Assembly (NCBI GenBank): GCA_963930955.1
Contig: OZ006967.1
Coordinates: 2,728,001 to 2,792,000, forward strand
Source of the DNA: Scatomonas sp963930955
GTDB taxonomy: Bacteria > Bacillota > Clostridia > Lachnospirales > Lachnospiraceae
Direction: 5' to 3'
Length of the DNA stretch: 64,000 nt
Shown here piece after piece: positions 31,210 to 40,288 of this stretch (position 1 is the stretch's first letter; every line of letters begins with the position of its first letter). A program made the translations under genes and the position numbers. The notes below the pieces were generated by a model that worked only from the letters and a program-made list of their open reading frames with translations, was not told where the DNA came from and did not search any database.

Positions 31210-33654
31210 CTACAGTCTCCGCAGAGAGAAGTCCTGGCTTTCCAGGGTAAGATTTGGATTGTAATAGGGGTCTCCTTTTTCCAGGATCTCCGGCCAGCGG
31301 CTGTTAAAGAGGGCCACCTCTTTGTTAAACCGCTCTTTCTTTTCCGGTGTGTCTTCCAGGCCCCTGGATTTGGATTCGTAGTGGTACAGTTCCGCGTAAG
31401 GGTTGTACACGATCCGGTAGCCTGCCTTCTGCAGCTTCATGCAGAAGTCGATGTCGTTAAAGGCCACTGCCAGTTCCGTGGTCAGGCCGCCTGCCTCTTC
31501 AAAGGCTTTTTTCTTTACCATCATGCAGGCAGCGGTGACAGCGCTGTAGTTCTGGGCGCAGATGATCCGGTGGCAGTAGCCGCTGAAGCCCCGGGGCTGC
31601 TGGACGAAGCAGTGTCCGGCAATGCCGCCGAAGCCGATGACCACCCCCGCGTGCTGGATGGTGTCGTCCTCATAGTAAAGCCGGGCGCCTACGGCGCCTA
31701 CGTCTTCCCGCATGCAGTAGCCCAGAAGTTCTTCCAGACAGTCGGGATTGATGACTTCCGTATCGTTGTTCAGCAGCAGCAGATACTCTCCCCGGGCCTG
31801 CTCCGCCCCGAAGTTGTTGATGGCGGAATAGTTGAAGCCCTCCTTCCAGTAGACTACCCGGACTTTGGGATTTTTTTCCTCCAGCTCCCGGTAGTACTGA
31901 AAGGTTTCCTCTTTCTCGCTGTTGTTTTCTATGATGATATATTCCAGGTTTTTGTAGGTGCACTTTTCCAGAGAGTTCAGACACCGGTCCAGATCCTCCG
32001 TATGGTCCTTGTTGGGGATCAGAACGGAAACCAGGGGCTGCTCCGGCCACCGGTACCGGGTCCGGTACAGGCCCAGATATTCTCCCTTGCTCACCTCCGC
32101 CGGAATGCCCAGCCGGTCATAGTGGGCCTGGACAGCCCGCTGCCCTGCCTCGAAGGCATACATCTTGCTCTGTGGATTCTCCGCTGTGGAGTCCTCATGG
32201 CTCCGCCAGTGATAGAGGATCCGGGGAATGTGCCGGATGTGCTCTGTTTTCTCTGTGCAGCGCAGGATCAGATCGTAATCCTGGGCCCCGTCATACTCCG
32301 GCCGGAGGCCTCCCAGACTTTCCACCAGTTCCCGTCTGGCTGCGAAAAGATGGCAGATATAGTTGACGGTGCAGAGCAGATCCGGGTTAAAGTCCGGCTT
32401 CATGTGGGGCTGAAAGAACTTGCCCCCGTCCATGGACATTTTGTCTTCGTCAGAATACAGCACCTCTGTTTTTGGATCCTCATTGACCGCTTTGGCAAAT
32501 GCAAAGAGAGCGTCCGGGGTCAGCACATCGTCATGGTCCGCGAAAACCAGGTAGTCCCCGGAGGCCAGCTTTATGGCTGCGTTGGTATTCTCGGAAATCT
32601 TCAGGGGGCTGTCCTGGAATACCGCGTGAATTCTTGGGTCCCGGCGGGTATAGGACTCCAGAAGTTCCCGAAGGGGGGAGTTTGCTCCGCTGCCGTCGGA
32701 AAAGCACAGTTCCCAGTTTCCGTAGGTCTGGTCCTCTACGGACTGGATCAGCTGCTCCAGATAGTTTCCCGGGGTTCGGTACAGGGGCACCACAATGGAA
32801 AACAGGGGCTTTACGGGAAAGTCCGTATGTCTCTGGCGTTCCAGTTCTCCCTGGGAGGGCAGGTGTTTTTTCAGCCACTGTCCGTAGACAATGGGCTTAT
32901 CCTTTCTGCCAAAAAGCTTCCGGGCCGCCTTCTGGGCCACGGCCCCCGGGCCGTAGGTTTTTCCGTAGCGCAGGGCCTTGTCCATCAGTCCCCGGGCCCT
33001 GCGCCCCAGGAGGGCGGCCCGGTTCAGATGGATCCGGTAAAAGCTGCTGGCGGACAAAGCCCGGAATTCTACCTGCAGCACCCGGGGCAGTTTTCCCTGT
33101 ATCCGCAGATAAAATCCGCACTTATCCTGGATCTTTGCTTCCCGGTACAGTTCCTCCACATCGGTGCGCTGGCTCCGGAGAAGCTGGCAGGGCACCGGCT
33201 GTCCGGCCTGATCGGTGACCAGGATCTCCACCGGCGTCCGGTAAACGGTCCAGCCCCGGAGCACAAAGCTGTGATCCGCCGGATCCAGGGCGGCTTCCTC
33301 CAGATAGTAGCCGGGGCCGGAGCGCTTTTTCAGAAGTTCCCGGATCCTGGCTCCGTACCAGAGGGTTCTTTTCCTGCCGTCCAGGCTGTAGATTTTCAGC
33401 TGGCGGAACAGCTCTATGTTCTCCGGCAGGCGCAGTGTGACGGTAACCCGCCTGGCTCCCGCCGGCATGGTCTGGATCTGATACCGGTCCCAGGCGCTTT
33501 CCGCCTCCCAGTCAGACACCTCCGCCCCCAGGGGGGTGGAATCCAGATAGGCCCGGAGCTCCTGCCCTTTGGGGAAGAAGCCCTGCAAAATATAGATGTC
33601 CGGATCCAGCAGATGGAACCGGTCTCTGGTTACTTCCATCAGCCCCTGTGCCAT
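31210..33654 (-). CDS. Two-domain GT2 glycosyltransferase
   Basis: 814 residues. An N-terminal region (1-270) of unknown fold precedes two GT-A domains. The first starts near 270 (FSIVVPLYRTPGNYLEQLIQSV) with DHDD as the nucleotide-metal site (YLVFADHDDVLTPDALF). The second starts near 540 (VSVLIPNKDHTEDLDRCLNSL) with LLLNNDTEVI and then GAVGARLYYEDDTIQHAGVVIG, as in rhamnosyl- and galactofuranosyltransferase-like GT2 enzymes. It lacks membrane helices, so it works at the inner face on a lipid-linked glycan. The start overlaps the upstream paralogue by 16 bp. With dTDP-rhamnose genes in the same operon, a rhamnan-type chain is a fair guess for its product. Confidence 0.85.
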   Translation of the reverse strand: MAQGLMEVTRDRFHLLDPDIYILQGFFPKGQELRAYLDSTPLGAEVSDWEAESAWDRYQIQTMPAGARRVTVTLRLPENIELFRQLKIYSLDGRKRTLWYGARIRELLKKRSGPGYYLEEAALDPADHSFVLRGWTVYRTPVEILVTDQAGQPVPCQLLRSQRTDVEELYREAKIQDKCGFYLRIQGKLPRVLQVEFRALSASSFYRIHLNRAALLGRRARGLMDKALRYGKTYGPGAVAQKAARKLFGRKDKPIVYGQWLKKHLPSQGELERQRHTDFPVKPLFSIVVPLYRTPGNYLEQLIQSVEDQTYGNWELCFSDGSGANSPLRELLESYTRRDPRIHAVFQDSPLKISENTNAAIKLASGDYLVFADHDDVLTPDALFAFAKAVNEDPKTEVLYSDEDKMSMDGGKFFQPHMKPDFNPDLLCTVNYICHLFAARRELVESLGGLRPEYDGAQDYDLILRCTEKTEHIRHIPRILYHWRSHEDSTAENPQSKMYAFEAGQRAVQAHYDRLGIPAEVSKGEYLGLYRTRYRWPEQPLVSVLIPNKDHTEDLDRCLNSLEKCTYKNLEYIIIENNSEKEETFQYYRELEEKNPKVRVVYWKEGFNYSAINNFGAEQARGEYLLLLNNDTEVINPDCLEELLGYCMREDVGAVGARLYYEDDTIQHAGVVIGFGGIAGHCFVQQPRGFSGYCHRIICAQNYSAVTAACMMVKKKAFEEAGGLTTELAVAFNDIDFCMKLQKAGYRIVYNPYAELYHYESKSRGLEDTPEKKERFNKEVALFNSRWPEILEKGDPYYNPNLTLESQDFSLRRL

Positions 33655-36185
33655 TTCTTATCTCCTGCAATATCGTCTAATATATCAAAATGCTCGTAGG
33701 GGGTCCGCAGACTGCAGTCCCCGTACATCAACGTCAGATTGGGGTTGTAGTAGGGGTCTCCCTTCTCCAGCACTTCCGCCCATTTCTCCCGGAATCTGGC
33801 CACTTCTCTTTTAAACCGCTGGTATTTTTCCGGAGTGTCTTCCATACCCCGGGATTTGGATTCATAGTGGTACAGCTCCACCCAGGGGTTAAAGACAATG
33901 AGTTTTCCCAGCTCCCGGACTTTCAGACAGAGATCCATATCGTTCAGGGCTACCCGGAATTTTTCGTCCAGGCCGTGAACCGCCTGGAAGCAGTCCCGGG
34001 AGATCATCAGACAGGCCGCCGTCACGGCGCTGATATCCTGAATGGCCTTCAGCCGTCCGAAATACCCCACATCGCTGCGGCGGGAATGGGTCAGCACATG
34101 GCCGGCAAAGCCTCCCAGGCCAATGACCGCCCCGGCATGCTGCACCGTGTTGTCAGGATAATAGAGCTTGGCTCCCACCATGCCCACATCTTCCCGCTGG
34201 CAGTAGCCCAGCATCTGTTCCATCCAGCTGGGGGTGATGACTTCAATATCATTGTTCATAAGGACAAAATAGTCCCCGGAGGCAAAACCGGCGCCGAAAT
34301 TGTTGATGGCGGAATAATTAAATTCCTTCTCCCAGACCACCACTTTTACATTGCCGTACTTCTTCTGCAGATCTTCGTAATAGCGGAAGGTTTCCGGCTT
34401 CCGGCTGTTGTTCTCCACCACGATGATTTCGTAATTTTTCCAGGTACTCTTTTCCTCAATGGAGGTAATGCACTGCTCCAGATCCTGGATATGGTCCTGG
34501 GTGGGAATGATAATGGATACCTTGGGATTTCCCTGCACCTTCATAATGGTCCGGAACATAATAAAGATATCGGTGTATTCCACCTCCGCCTGGATGCCCA
34601 TGCGGCGGTAATGCTCCTCCAGGGCTTTCTTTCCCGCCTCAATGGCATAGGTCTTGCTGTCCTGGTTGCCGGCGGTGGAATTTTCATGGGCCCGCCAGTG
34701 GTAGAGGATCTTGGGAATGTGATGGATCTTGTCCGTCTTCTCGCAGCAGCGGAGGATCAGGTCGTAATCCTGGGCCCCGTCGTACTCTTCCCGAAGGTAT
34801 CCGGTTTCGTCCAGAATGCTTTTACGCACCATAAAAATATGGCAGATATAATTAATGCTCCGCAGGAAGTCCAGATTAAAATCCGGCTTGCACCGGGGAT
34901 CCGTAAATTCCGTGGTGTCGGCGTTTACCAGGTCCTCGTCGGTATAGATCACATCTATGGAGGGATCCTCGTTCAGGGCTTTTACCATTTCGAAAAGGGC
35001 GTTTTCCGCCAGCAGGTCGTCGTGGTCGCAGAGCATTACGTAGTCCCCCCGGACCATGTCCGCCGCGGCGTTGGTGTTGCCGGCAATCCCCAGATTCTCC
35101 TCCAGCCTCTGGTAGCGGATCCTGGGATCTGACCGGTAGGAGGACTCCATGTACTGCTGGACCTCATCCCGGGTGCTGCCGTCTGCCAGACAGAGCTCCC
35201 AGTTTCCGTAGGTCTGGTTCACAATGGAACTCATAAGCTCTTCCAGATACTGGATGGGGGTGTTGTAGAGAGGGATCACAATACTGATCAGAGGCCGGTA
35301 GGAAAATGCATGGGTCCTCTGCTCCGCCAGCTCCTGCGCCGAGGGCAGATGGCGCTTTCTCCAGATCTCATAGTCGGCGGGATTCCCCTCCATATGGTCC
35401 TTTACATAATTTACAAAATAGGACAGACCCTTTTTGCGGATCATCTGCCAGTTTCTTCCCCGGTTTTTCCAGCTGAGCAGCTCCGCCCTTCTCCCCCGGG
35501 GAGAATTTTCGTAGGCGAACTTTTTCAGATCGATCCGGGTGTACTTGTCCACCAGCGGATTCTGGAAATGCAGAACCAGATAATTGCCGGTAAGGGCCTG
35601 CAGGGGAATGCTGACCTCAAAGCCGTAGATCTGATCCGGATCTTTCACATTAAAGGCTTTGTACACATCGGGCCGGGAGCATTTTTTGTATTCCGCTTCC
35701 AGCTCTTTTCCCTTTTCGTCCTCTGCCCGCAGGGTGCCGCTGCCCAACTTGTCGTACAGCCAGCCGGCGATCACCATGGAATTTCCCCGTTTCCGGACGC
35801 TGTCAATGCGGCGCATCAGGGTCTGGCGGCCATACTCCGCCTTGATCTCCTCCGCCTGTTTCTCCCAGATCAGATGCTCCTCTTCTCCCTGCCGGGCTTT
35901 CAGGCGGAACACCTGGTACCGGGTCAGCAGATCGTTCAGGTTATAGAGAGAGGCTTTAAAGCCTACCCAGGTATCCTTCTTATTCAGGGTCCTGCAGATC
36001 TTAAAGACGTCCGGCCGTTCCACGTATTTTACTTTGTCCGGATCTTTCCGCTCCCCGTCCAGTTCAAAATACAGCCGGATCTCCCCGGGCTTCTCGGAAG
36101 CCCGCCAGCCGGTGAGCACACAGGTTCCCTGATGCTTTACATCATCGTAGCGTTCTATATCAACGGAAGAATATATCACTGCCAT
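33639..36185 (-). CDS. Two-domain GT2 glycosyltransferase (paralogue)
   Basis: 848 residues, same architecture as the next gene downstream. An N-terminal domain of about 290 residues contains two related halves (SVDIERYDD...VLTGWRAS and SVRKRGNSMVIAGWLYD). The first GT-A domain has LISIVIPLYNTPIQYLEEL and VMLCDHDDLLAENALF; the second has VSIIIPTQDHIQDLEQCI, LMNNDIEVI and GAKLYYPDNTVQHAGAVIG. The shared ends, FNPWVELYHYESKSRGMEDTPEKYQRFKRE here and a near copy downstream, show descent by duplication. It should transfer sugars, possibly rhamnose, to the same polymer with a different linkage. It follows rfbC by 43 bp. Confidence 0.85.
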   Translation of the reverse strand: MAVIYSSVDIERYDDVKHQGTCVLTGWRASEKPGEIRLYFELDGERKDPDKVKYVERPDVFKICRTLNKKDTWVGFKASLYNLNDLLTRYQVFRLKARQGEEEHLIWEKQAEEIKAEYGRQTLMRRIDSVRKRGNSMVIAGWLYDKLGSGTLRAEDEKGKELEAEYKKCSRPDVYKAFNVKDPDQIYGFEVSIPLQALTGNYLVLHFQNPLVDKYTRIDLKKFAYENSPRGRRAELLSWKNRGRNWQMIRKKGLSYFVNYVKDHMEGNPADYEIWRKRHLPSAQELAEQRTHAFSYRPLISIVIPLYNTPIQYLEELMSSIVNQTYGNWELCLADGSTRDEVQQYMESSYRSDPRIRYQRLEENLGIAGNTNAAADMVRGDYVMLCDHDDLLAENALFEMVKALNEDPSIDVIYTDEDLVNADTTEFTDPRCKPDFNLDFLRSINYICHIFMVRKSILDETGYLREEYDGAQDYDLILRCCEKTDKIHHIPKILYHWRAHENSTAGNQDSKTYAIEAGKKALEEHYRRMGIQAEVEYTDIFIMFRTIMKVQGNPKVSIIIPTQDHIQDLEQCITSIEEKSTWKNYEIIVVENNSRKPETFRYYEDLQKKYGNVKVVVWEKEFNYSAINNFGAGFASGDYFVLMNNDIEVITPSWMEQMLGYCQREDVGMVGAKLYYPDNTVQHAGAVIGLGGFAGHVLTHSRRSDVGYFGRLKAIQDISAVTAACLMISRDCFQAVHGLDEKFRVALNDMDLCLKVRELGKLIVFNPWVELYHYESKSRGMEDTPEKYQRFKREVARFREKWAEVLEKGDPYYNPNLTLMYGDCSLRTPYEHFDILDDIAGDKKWHRG

Positions 36186-36228
36186 ATACTTTGTATCCCT
36201 TTCGCTTCTTTATCCCCTGAGAGGAAAC

Positions 36229-36792
36229 TCAGTCTTTCTTCAGATCCCGGATGCTTCCCCACTTATGGTCCTTTTCGGAAATGATCAGATCCTGCTCTGT
36301 CATTCCCTCCGGCATGGGCCACTCTACGCCGATGGCCGGATCGTTCCAGGCCAGGCCTCCCTCATCGTTGGGATGGTAGAAGTCTGTGCACTTGTAGGCA
36401 AATTCCGCGTAATCGGAAAGAACGATAAAGCCGTGGGCAAAGTTCTTTGGAATAAAGAACTGCTTCTTGTTTTCCGCGGAAAGGCGGACGCCGAACCACT
36501 TGCCGTAGGTGGCGGAGCCTTCCCGGAGATCCACCGCTACATCAAAAACCTCTCCGGACAGCACCCGCACCAGCTTGTCCTGGGGATAGTTAATCTGGAA
36601 GTGAAGGCCCCGGAGCACGCCTTTTTTGGAGGCGGACTGATTGTCCTGGACAAATTCCTGATCGATGCCCGCCGCCTTATAGTCGTTATAGTTGTAGGTC
36701 TCCATAAAGTAGCCTCTCTCATCCCCGAAAACGGTGGGGGTGATCACCTTCAGACCCTGGATCTCACATGTTTCTACTGTAATCTTTCCCAT
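36229..36792 (-). CDS. rfbC: dTDP-4-dehydrorhamnose 3,5-epimerase
   Basis: 187-residue cupin enzyme, third step to dTDP-L-rhamnose. Family signatures: FGDERGYFMETYN near 23-35, LRGLHFQ near 60-66 (the His is the catalytic base), GEVFDVAVDLREGSATYGKW near 80-99, IPKNFAHGF near 117-125 and YKCTDFYHPNDE. Length is normal. It lies 21 bp after rfbA with a good GAGGGAAGAG site. The reductase RfbD needed to finish the pathway is not in this cluster and must be encoded elsewhere. Confidence 0.95.
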   Translation of the reverse strand: MGKITVETCEIQGLKVITPTVFGDERGYFMETYNYNDYKAAGIDQEFVQDNQSASKKGVLRGLHFQINYPQDKLVRVLSGEVFDVAVDLREGSATYGKWFGVRLSAENKKQFFIPKNFAHGFIVLSDYAEFAYKCTDFYHPNDEGGLAWNDPAIGVEWPMPEGMTEQDLIISEKDHKWGSIRDLKKD

Positions 36793-36813
36793 TTTTCTCT
36801 TCCCTCTTTCTCT

Positions 36814-37683
36814 TTATAAACCTTCCGCAATATCCATCAGGTACTGGCCGTAAGCGGTCTTCAGCAGAGGCTGAGCCAGCTTCACCAGCTGCTCCCGGTC
36901 AATAAAGCCTCTCTTGTAGGCGATCTCCTCAATGCAGGAAATATACAGTCCCTGCCGCTTCTGGAAAGCCGCCACAAAATCCGCCGCGTCCAGAAGAGCG
37001 TCGTGATTTCCCGTATCCAGCCAGGCAAAGCCCCGGCCCAGGGTCTCCACCCGCAGGGTGCCTCTCCGGAGATACTCGTTGTTGACGCTGGTGATCTCGA
37101 TCTCTCCTCTGGCGGAGGGTTTTACGTTTTTGGCGATCTCCACCACATCGTTGTCGTAGAAATACAGACCGGGAACCGCGTATTTGGACTTGGGATGCTC
37201 CGGCTTTTCCTCGATGGAAAGGGCTTTTCCGTTCTCGTCAAATTCCACCACGCCGTACTCTCTGGGATCCTTTACGTAGTAGCCGAAGATGGTGGCTCCC
37301 TCTTCTCTCTCGGCAGCCGCCTTCAGAACCCGGGAGAAACTCTGGCCGTAGAAAATATTGTCCCCCAGCACCAGGGCTACCCGGTCGCTGCCGATAAACT
37401 GCTCTCCTACGATAAAGGCGTCCGCCAGGCCCCTGGGAGACTCCTGCACCGCATAGCTCATGGACAGACCCAGCTGCTCTCCGGTGCCGAAAAGCTCCTC
37501 AAACACATGGATGTCCCGGGGAGTGGAGATGATCAGAATGTCCCGGATCCCCGCCAGCATCAGGGTGGACAGAGGGTAGTAGATCATGGGCTTGTCATAC
37601 ACGGGCATGATCTGCTTGGAAATGGCCTTGGTCAGGGGATACAGTCTGGTTCCCGAGCCGCCTGCTAAAATGATACCTTTCAT
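36814..37683 (-). CDS. rfbA: Glucose-1-phosphate thymidylyltransferase
   Basis: 289-residue nucleotidyltransferase that makes dTDP-glucose. The N-terminus MKGIILAGGSGTRLYPLTKAISKQIMPVYDKPMIYYPLSTLM contains the GGxGTR nucleotide loop and the PVYDKP sugar-phosphate site; LGDNIFYG, EEKPEHPKSKYAVPGLYFYD and RGFAWLDTGNHDALLDA follow as expected. It is the first committed enzyme of rhamnose activation and sits between rfbB (85 bp upstream) and rfbC. Confidence 0.96.
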   Translation of the reverse strand: MKGIILAGGSGTRLYPLTKAISKQIMPVYDKPMIYYPLSTLMLAGIRDILIISTPRDIHVFEELFGTGEQLGLSMSYAVQESPRGLADAFIVGEQFIGSDRVALVLGDNIFYGQSFSRVLKAAAEREEGATIFGYYVKDPREYGVVEFDENGKALSIEEKPEHPKSKYAVPGLYFYDNDVVEIAKNVKPSARGEIEITSVNNEYLRRGTLRVETLGRGFAWLDTGNHDALLDAADFVAAFQKRQGLYISCIEEIAYKRGFIDREQLVKLAQPLLKTAYGQYLMDIAEGL

Positions 37684-37767
37684 GGAAATGTCCTCTCTTT
37701 CGCGTTTTCTGTAAGACGCAAAAAAGCAGTGGCTTTCACACTGCGTTTTTGCTTTTTATTTTCCCGC

Positions 37768-38850
37768 TCAGCGGTTGCTGTACATGTCCTCGTAATATTT
37801 CTGGTAATCGCCGCTGGTCACGTTCTTCATCCAGTCCTCATGCTCAAAGTACCAGGCGATGGTCTTGCGGATGCCTTCCTCGAACATGGTCTCCGGATAC
37901 CAGCCCACCTGGGCTTTGATCTTGTCCGGAGCAATGGCGTAGCGGCGGTCGTGGCCCTTCCGGTCCTCCACATAGGTGATCAGGTCATCGCTGACCAGCG
38001 CCTTCCGGGGATCCTCATCGGAAAGCATCTCCCGCAGGGTATCCAGGATAATGTGGATGATCTGGATATTCTGTCTCTCGTTATGTCCGCCGATGTTGTA
38101 GGTTTCAAAAAGTTTTCCCTGCTCCTGCACCATGTCGATGCCCTTGCAGTGATCTTCTACAAAGAGCCAGTCCCGGACGTTCTTTCCGTCTCCGTACACC
38201 GGCAGCTTTTTCCCGTGGAGAGCGTTGTTGATGATCAGGGGGATCAGCTTCTCCGGGAACTGATAGGGGCCGTAGTTGTTGCTGCAGTTGGTAATGTTGG
38301 CCGGGAAATGGTAGGTATCCATGTAGGCCTTTACCAGCATGTCAGAAGATGCCTTGCTGGCGGAATAGGGGCTGTGGGGCGCGTAGGGGGTAGTTTCGTA
38401 GAAATAGCCCCCGTCCTCCTCCAGGGATCCGTAAACCTCATCGGTGGATACGTGAAGGAACTTGTGGTCCGGCTGATAGGTGCCGTCCGGCAGTTCCCAG
38501 GCGGCCTTGGCAGCGTTGAGCATAACCAGGGTTCCCAGCACGTTGGTCTTTACAAAGACTTCCGGGTTTTTGATGCTCCGGTCTACATGGCTTTCCGCCG
38601 CGAAGTGGACCACTCTCTGGATATCGTTCTCCTCAAAGATCCGGCTGATGGCTTCACTGTCGCAGATGTCCGCTCTGATAAAGGTATAATTGTCTCTGTT
38701 CTCTATGTCTTTCAGATTTTCAAGATTTCCCGCGTAAGTCAGCTTGTCCACATTGATGATCCGGATCTGATCGCCGTATTTTCTGAACATGTAATGGATG
38801 TAGTTTGATCCGATGAATCCGGCTCCTCCTGTTACTAAATAAGTACGCAT
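37768..38850 (-). CDS. rfbB: dTDP-glucose 4,6-dehydratase
   Basis: SDR-type dehydratase, second step to dTDP-L-rhamnose. An in-frame extension upstream is possible, but the ATG at 38850 gives the standard start MRTYLVTGGAGFIGSNYIHYM with a GGAGGAAG site and 360 residues. Visible are the GGAGFIG NAD loop, DKLTYAGNLENL, HFAAESHVDRSI, STDEVYG (catalytic Asp-Glu pair), PYSASKASSD (YxxxK) and NYGPYQFPEKLIPL. A good promoter stands directly in front, so rfbB probably starts a transcript rfbB-rfbA-rfbC-GT-GT that ends at the 31155 hairpin. Confidence 0.95.
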   Translation of the reverse strand: MRTYLVTGGAGFIGSNYIHYMFRKYGDQIRIINVDKLTYAGNLENLKDIENRDNYTFIRADICDSEAISRIFEENDIQRVVHFAAESHVDRSIKNPEVFVKTNVLGTLVMLNAAKAAWELPDGTYQPDHKFLHVSTDEVYGSLEEDGGYFYETTPYAPHSPYSASKASSDMLVKAYMDTYHFPANITNCSNNYGPYQFPEKLIPLIINNALHGKKLPVYGDGKNVRDWLFVEDHCKGIDMVQEQGKLFETYNIGGHNERQNIQIIHIILDTLREMLSDEDPRKALVSDDLITYVEDRKGHDRRYAIAPDKIKAQVGWYPETMFEEGIRKTIAWYFEHEDWMKNVTSGDYQKYYEDMYSNR

Positions 38851-38878
38851 GTTTCTTCCTCCATTTTTATCTTTGCGT

Positions 38879-38907
38879 ATTATATCATCCGTCCCCGAAA
38901 AAAGCAA
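38879..38907 (-). promoter_or_regulatory. Promoter of the rfb operon
   Basis: Minus strand TTGCTT (38902-38907), 17-nt spacer, TATAAT (38879-38884), about 29 nt before the rfbB ATG. It lies in the 76-bp gap after the coiled-coil glycosyltransferase gene. Confidence 0.66.
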
Positions 38908-38926
38908 CTTTCCGGGATACGGCATC

Positions 38927-40240
38927 TCACTTGGTTTCTTTCTTCCCTTTGACCCGGTCCAGAACCTTCCGGGCCGGGGCTGTAAGCCTCCAGCACCGGG
39001 ACTGGGTAATGGTCCGCAGTTCTTCCTGCAGCTGCCGGTTTCCATCTTCCAGGGCGGCGTTTCTGTTTCCCAGGACAGCGGCTTCGGACTCCAGCTCCCG
39101 CCGCCGGTCCCCGGCCTCCCTCAGCTGCGCCTCCAGCTGTTCTTTCTCCTGCTGGAACTGCCGCCGGTCCTCCAGGGCCCGGTTCCGGTCCGCCTCCATA
39201 TCCCGGACCAGATATTCGTCCAGGATCAGATGCTGTCCCATTTCCCCGTAAAAGGTAGCGGGGGTATAGCCGTAGGTTTCCTCCAGAACCCGCCGGGTCT
39301 TCTCCTGATTCAGCAGCCGTTCCAGGGCGAAGATGCCAAGAAGAGGCTGGTACCGTCCTCCCGGGCGGTAGCCCCCGCAGAGGAGAAAGGCTTTTTCACA
39401 GGCCAGTTCCTCCGGAGAGGAGGCCTTGGGATACCGGAACATTTCCCGGAAAGCGGAGACAAACAGGTCCTCCGGCATGTCTTCAAAAAAGCGGCTGCGG
39501 AGGATCAGGCACTCGTTGTCGTATCGGATGGTGGCCGCCTCCGTTCTGGCGCTGGTGTTTTTTCCCTGCTCCTTCCGGAATCTCCGCAGAGAAGTAAGCC
39601 GGTCCGGCATTTTGTACAGATGGGTCTTCTTTACTGCCCGGACCCAGCAGTCAAAATCGTGGATCTGCAGATAGGCGGGATTATGCTCCCCCAGCTCCCT
39701 CATAAATTCCGCGGTCATCATCACCGAGGCATGAACCAGATAATTGCCGCGGCAGAAGAAAAACCGCAGATTTTCTTCCCGGCTCATCTCCGGCAGGTTC
39801 AGAAGGCCGAAAAAATCCGCCTCCTCCTGGTTCAGAGAATCTCCCTTTTCGTCAATAAGATCCGCCCCTGTAAAGCAGATCCGGCAGTCCGGGCGCTCCA
39901 GCATAAAAGCCAGCTGCCGCTCCAGCTTGTCCGGAGCCCACAGGTCGTCGCTGTCGATCCGGGCCAGGTAGTCCCCTTTTACTTTTCCCAGGCCGAAGTT
40001 GGTCACCTGGGAGATCTTCCGGTTCTCCTGCCGGAGATAGGCCTCCACCCGGCTGTCCTTTCCGGCATACTCCCGGATGATCTCCGGGGAGCCGTCGGTG
40101 GAGCCGTCGTCCACGATCAGGAACTGGATCTTCCGGTAAGTCTGGTTCAGCACAGACTCAATACTCTCCCGGAGCTGCTCCGCCTTATTATAGTTTACCA
40201 TTAAAACTGAAATTACATACTGTTCTTCCATTGTTCCCAC
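38927..40240 (-). CDS. GT2 glycosyltransferase with C-terminal coiled coil
   Basis: 437 residues. A GT-A domain occupies about 8-260: ISVLMVNYNKAEQLRESIESVLNQTYRKIQFLIVDDGSTDGS, then YLARIDSDDLWAPDKLERQ with the DSDD metal site. A middle helical region follows, then a predicted coiled coil from about 345 to 415 (DRRQFQQEKEQLEAQLREAG...), and the end SRCWRLTAPARKVLDRVKG, a motif common at the C-terminus of clostridial polysaccharide glycosyltransferases. The coiled coil may set assembly or chain length, as in other tethered transferases; that is inference. It ends the exporter operon. Confidence 0.85.
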   Translation of the reverse strand: MGTMEEQYVISVLMVNYNKAEQLRESIESVLNQTYRKIQFLIVDDGSTDGSPEIIREYAGKDSRVEAYLRQENRKISQVTNFGLGKVKGDYLARIDSDDLWAPDKLERQLAFMLERPDCRICFTGADLIDEKGDSLNQEEADFFGLLNLPEMSREENLRFFFCRGNYLVHASVMMTAEFMRELGEHNPAYLQIHDFDCWVRAVKKTHLYKMPDRLTSLRRFRKEQGKNTSARTEAATIRYDNECLILRSRFFEDMPEDLFVSAFREMFRYPKASSPEELACEKAFLLCGGYRPGGRYQPLLGIFALERLLNQEKTRRVLEETYGYTPATFYGEMGQHLILDEYLVRDMEADRNRALEDRRQFQQEKEQLEAQLREAGDRRRELESEAAVLGNRNAALEDGNRQLQEELRTITQSRCWRLTAPARKVLDRVKGKKETK

Positions 40241-40288
40241 CCCGCATCTGACAGCGGAATTTTTCCGCCCCCTTCTCCCGCAAAATGA

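Noticed and set aside
31117..33699. 860-codon plus-strand frame opposite a glycosyltransferase gene
   Set aside because: Antisense to a clear two-domain GT2 protein, no family motifs of its own.
38851..39045. N-terminal extension of RfbB
   Set aside because: The standard start MRTYLVTGGAGFIG is at 38850 with a strong GGAGGA site, and the promoter lies within the extension.
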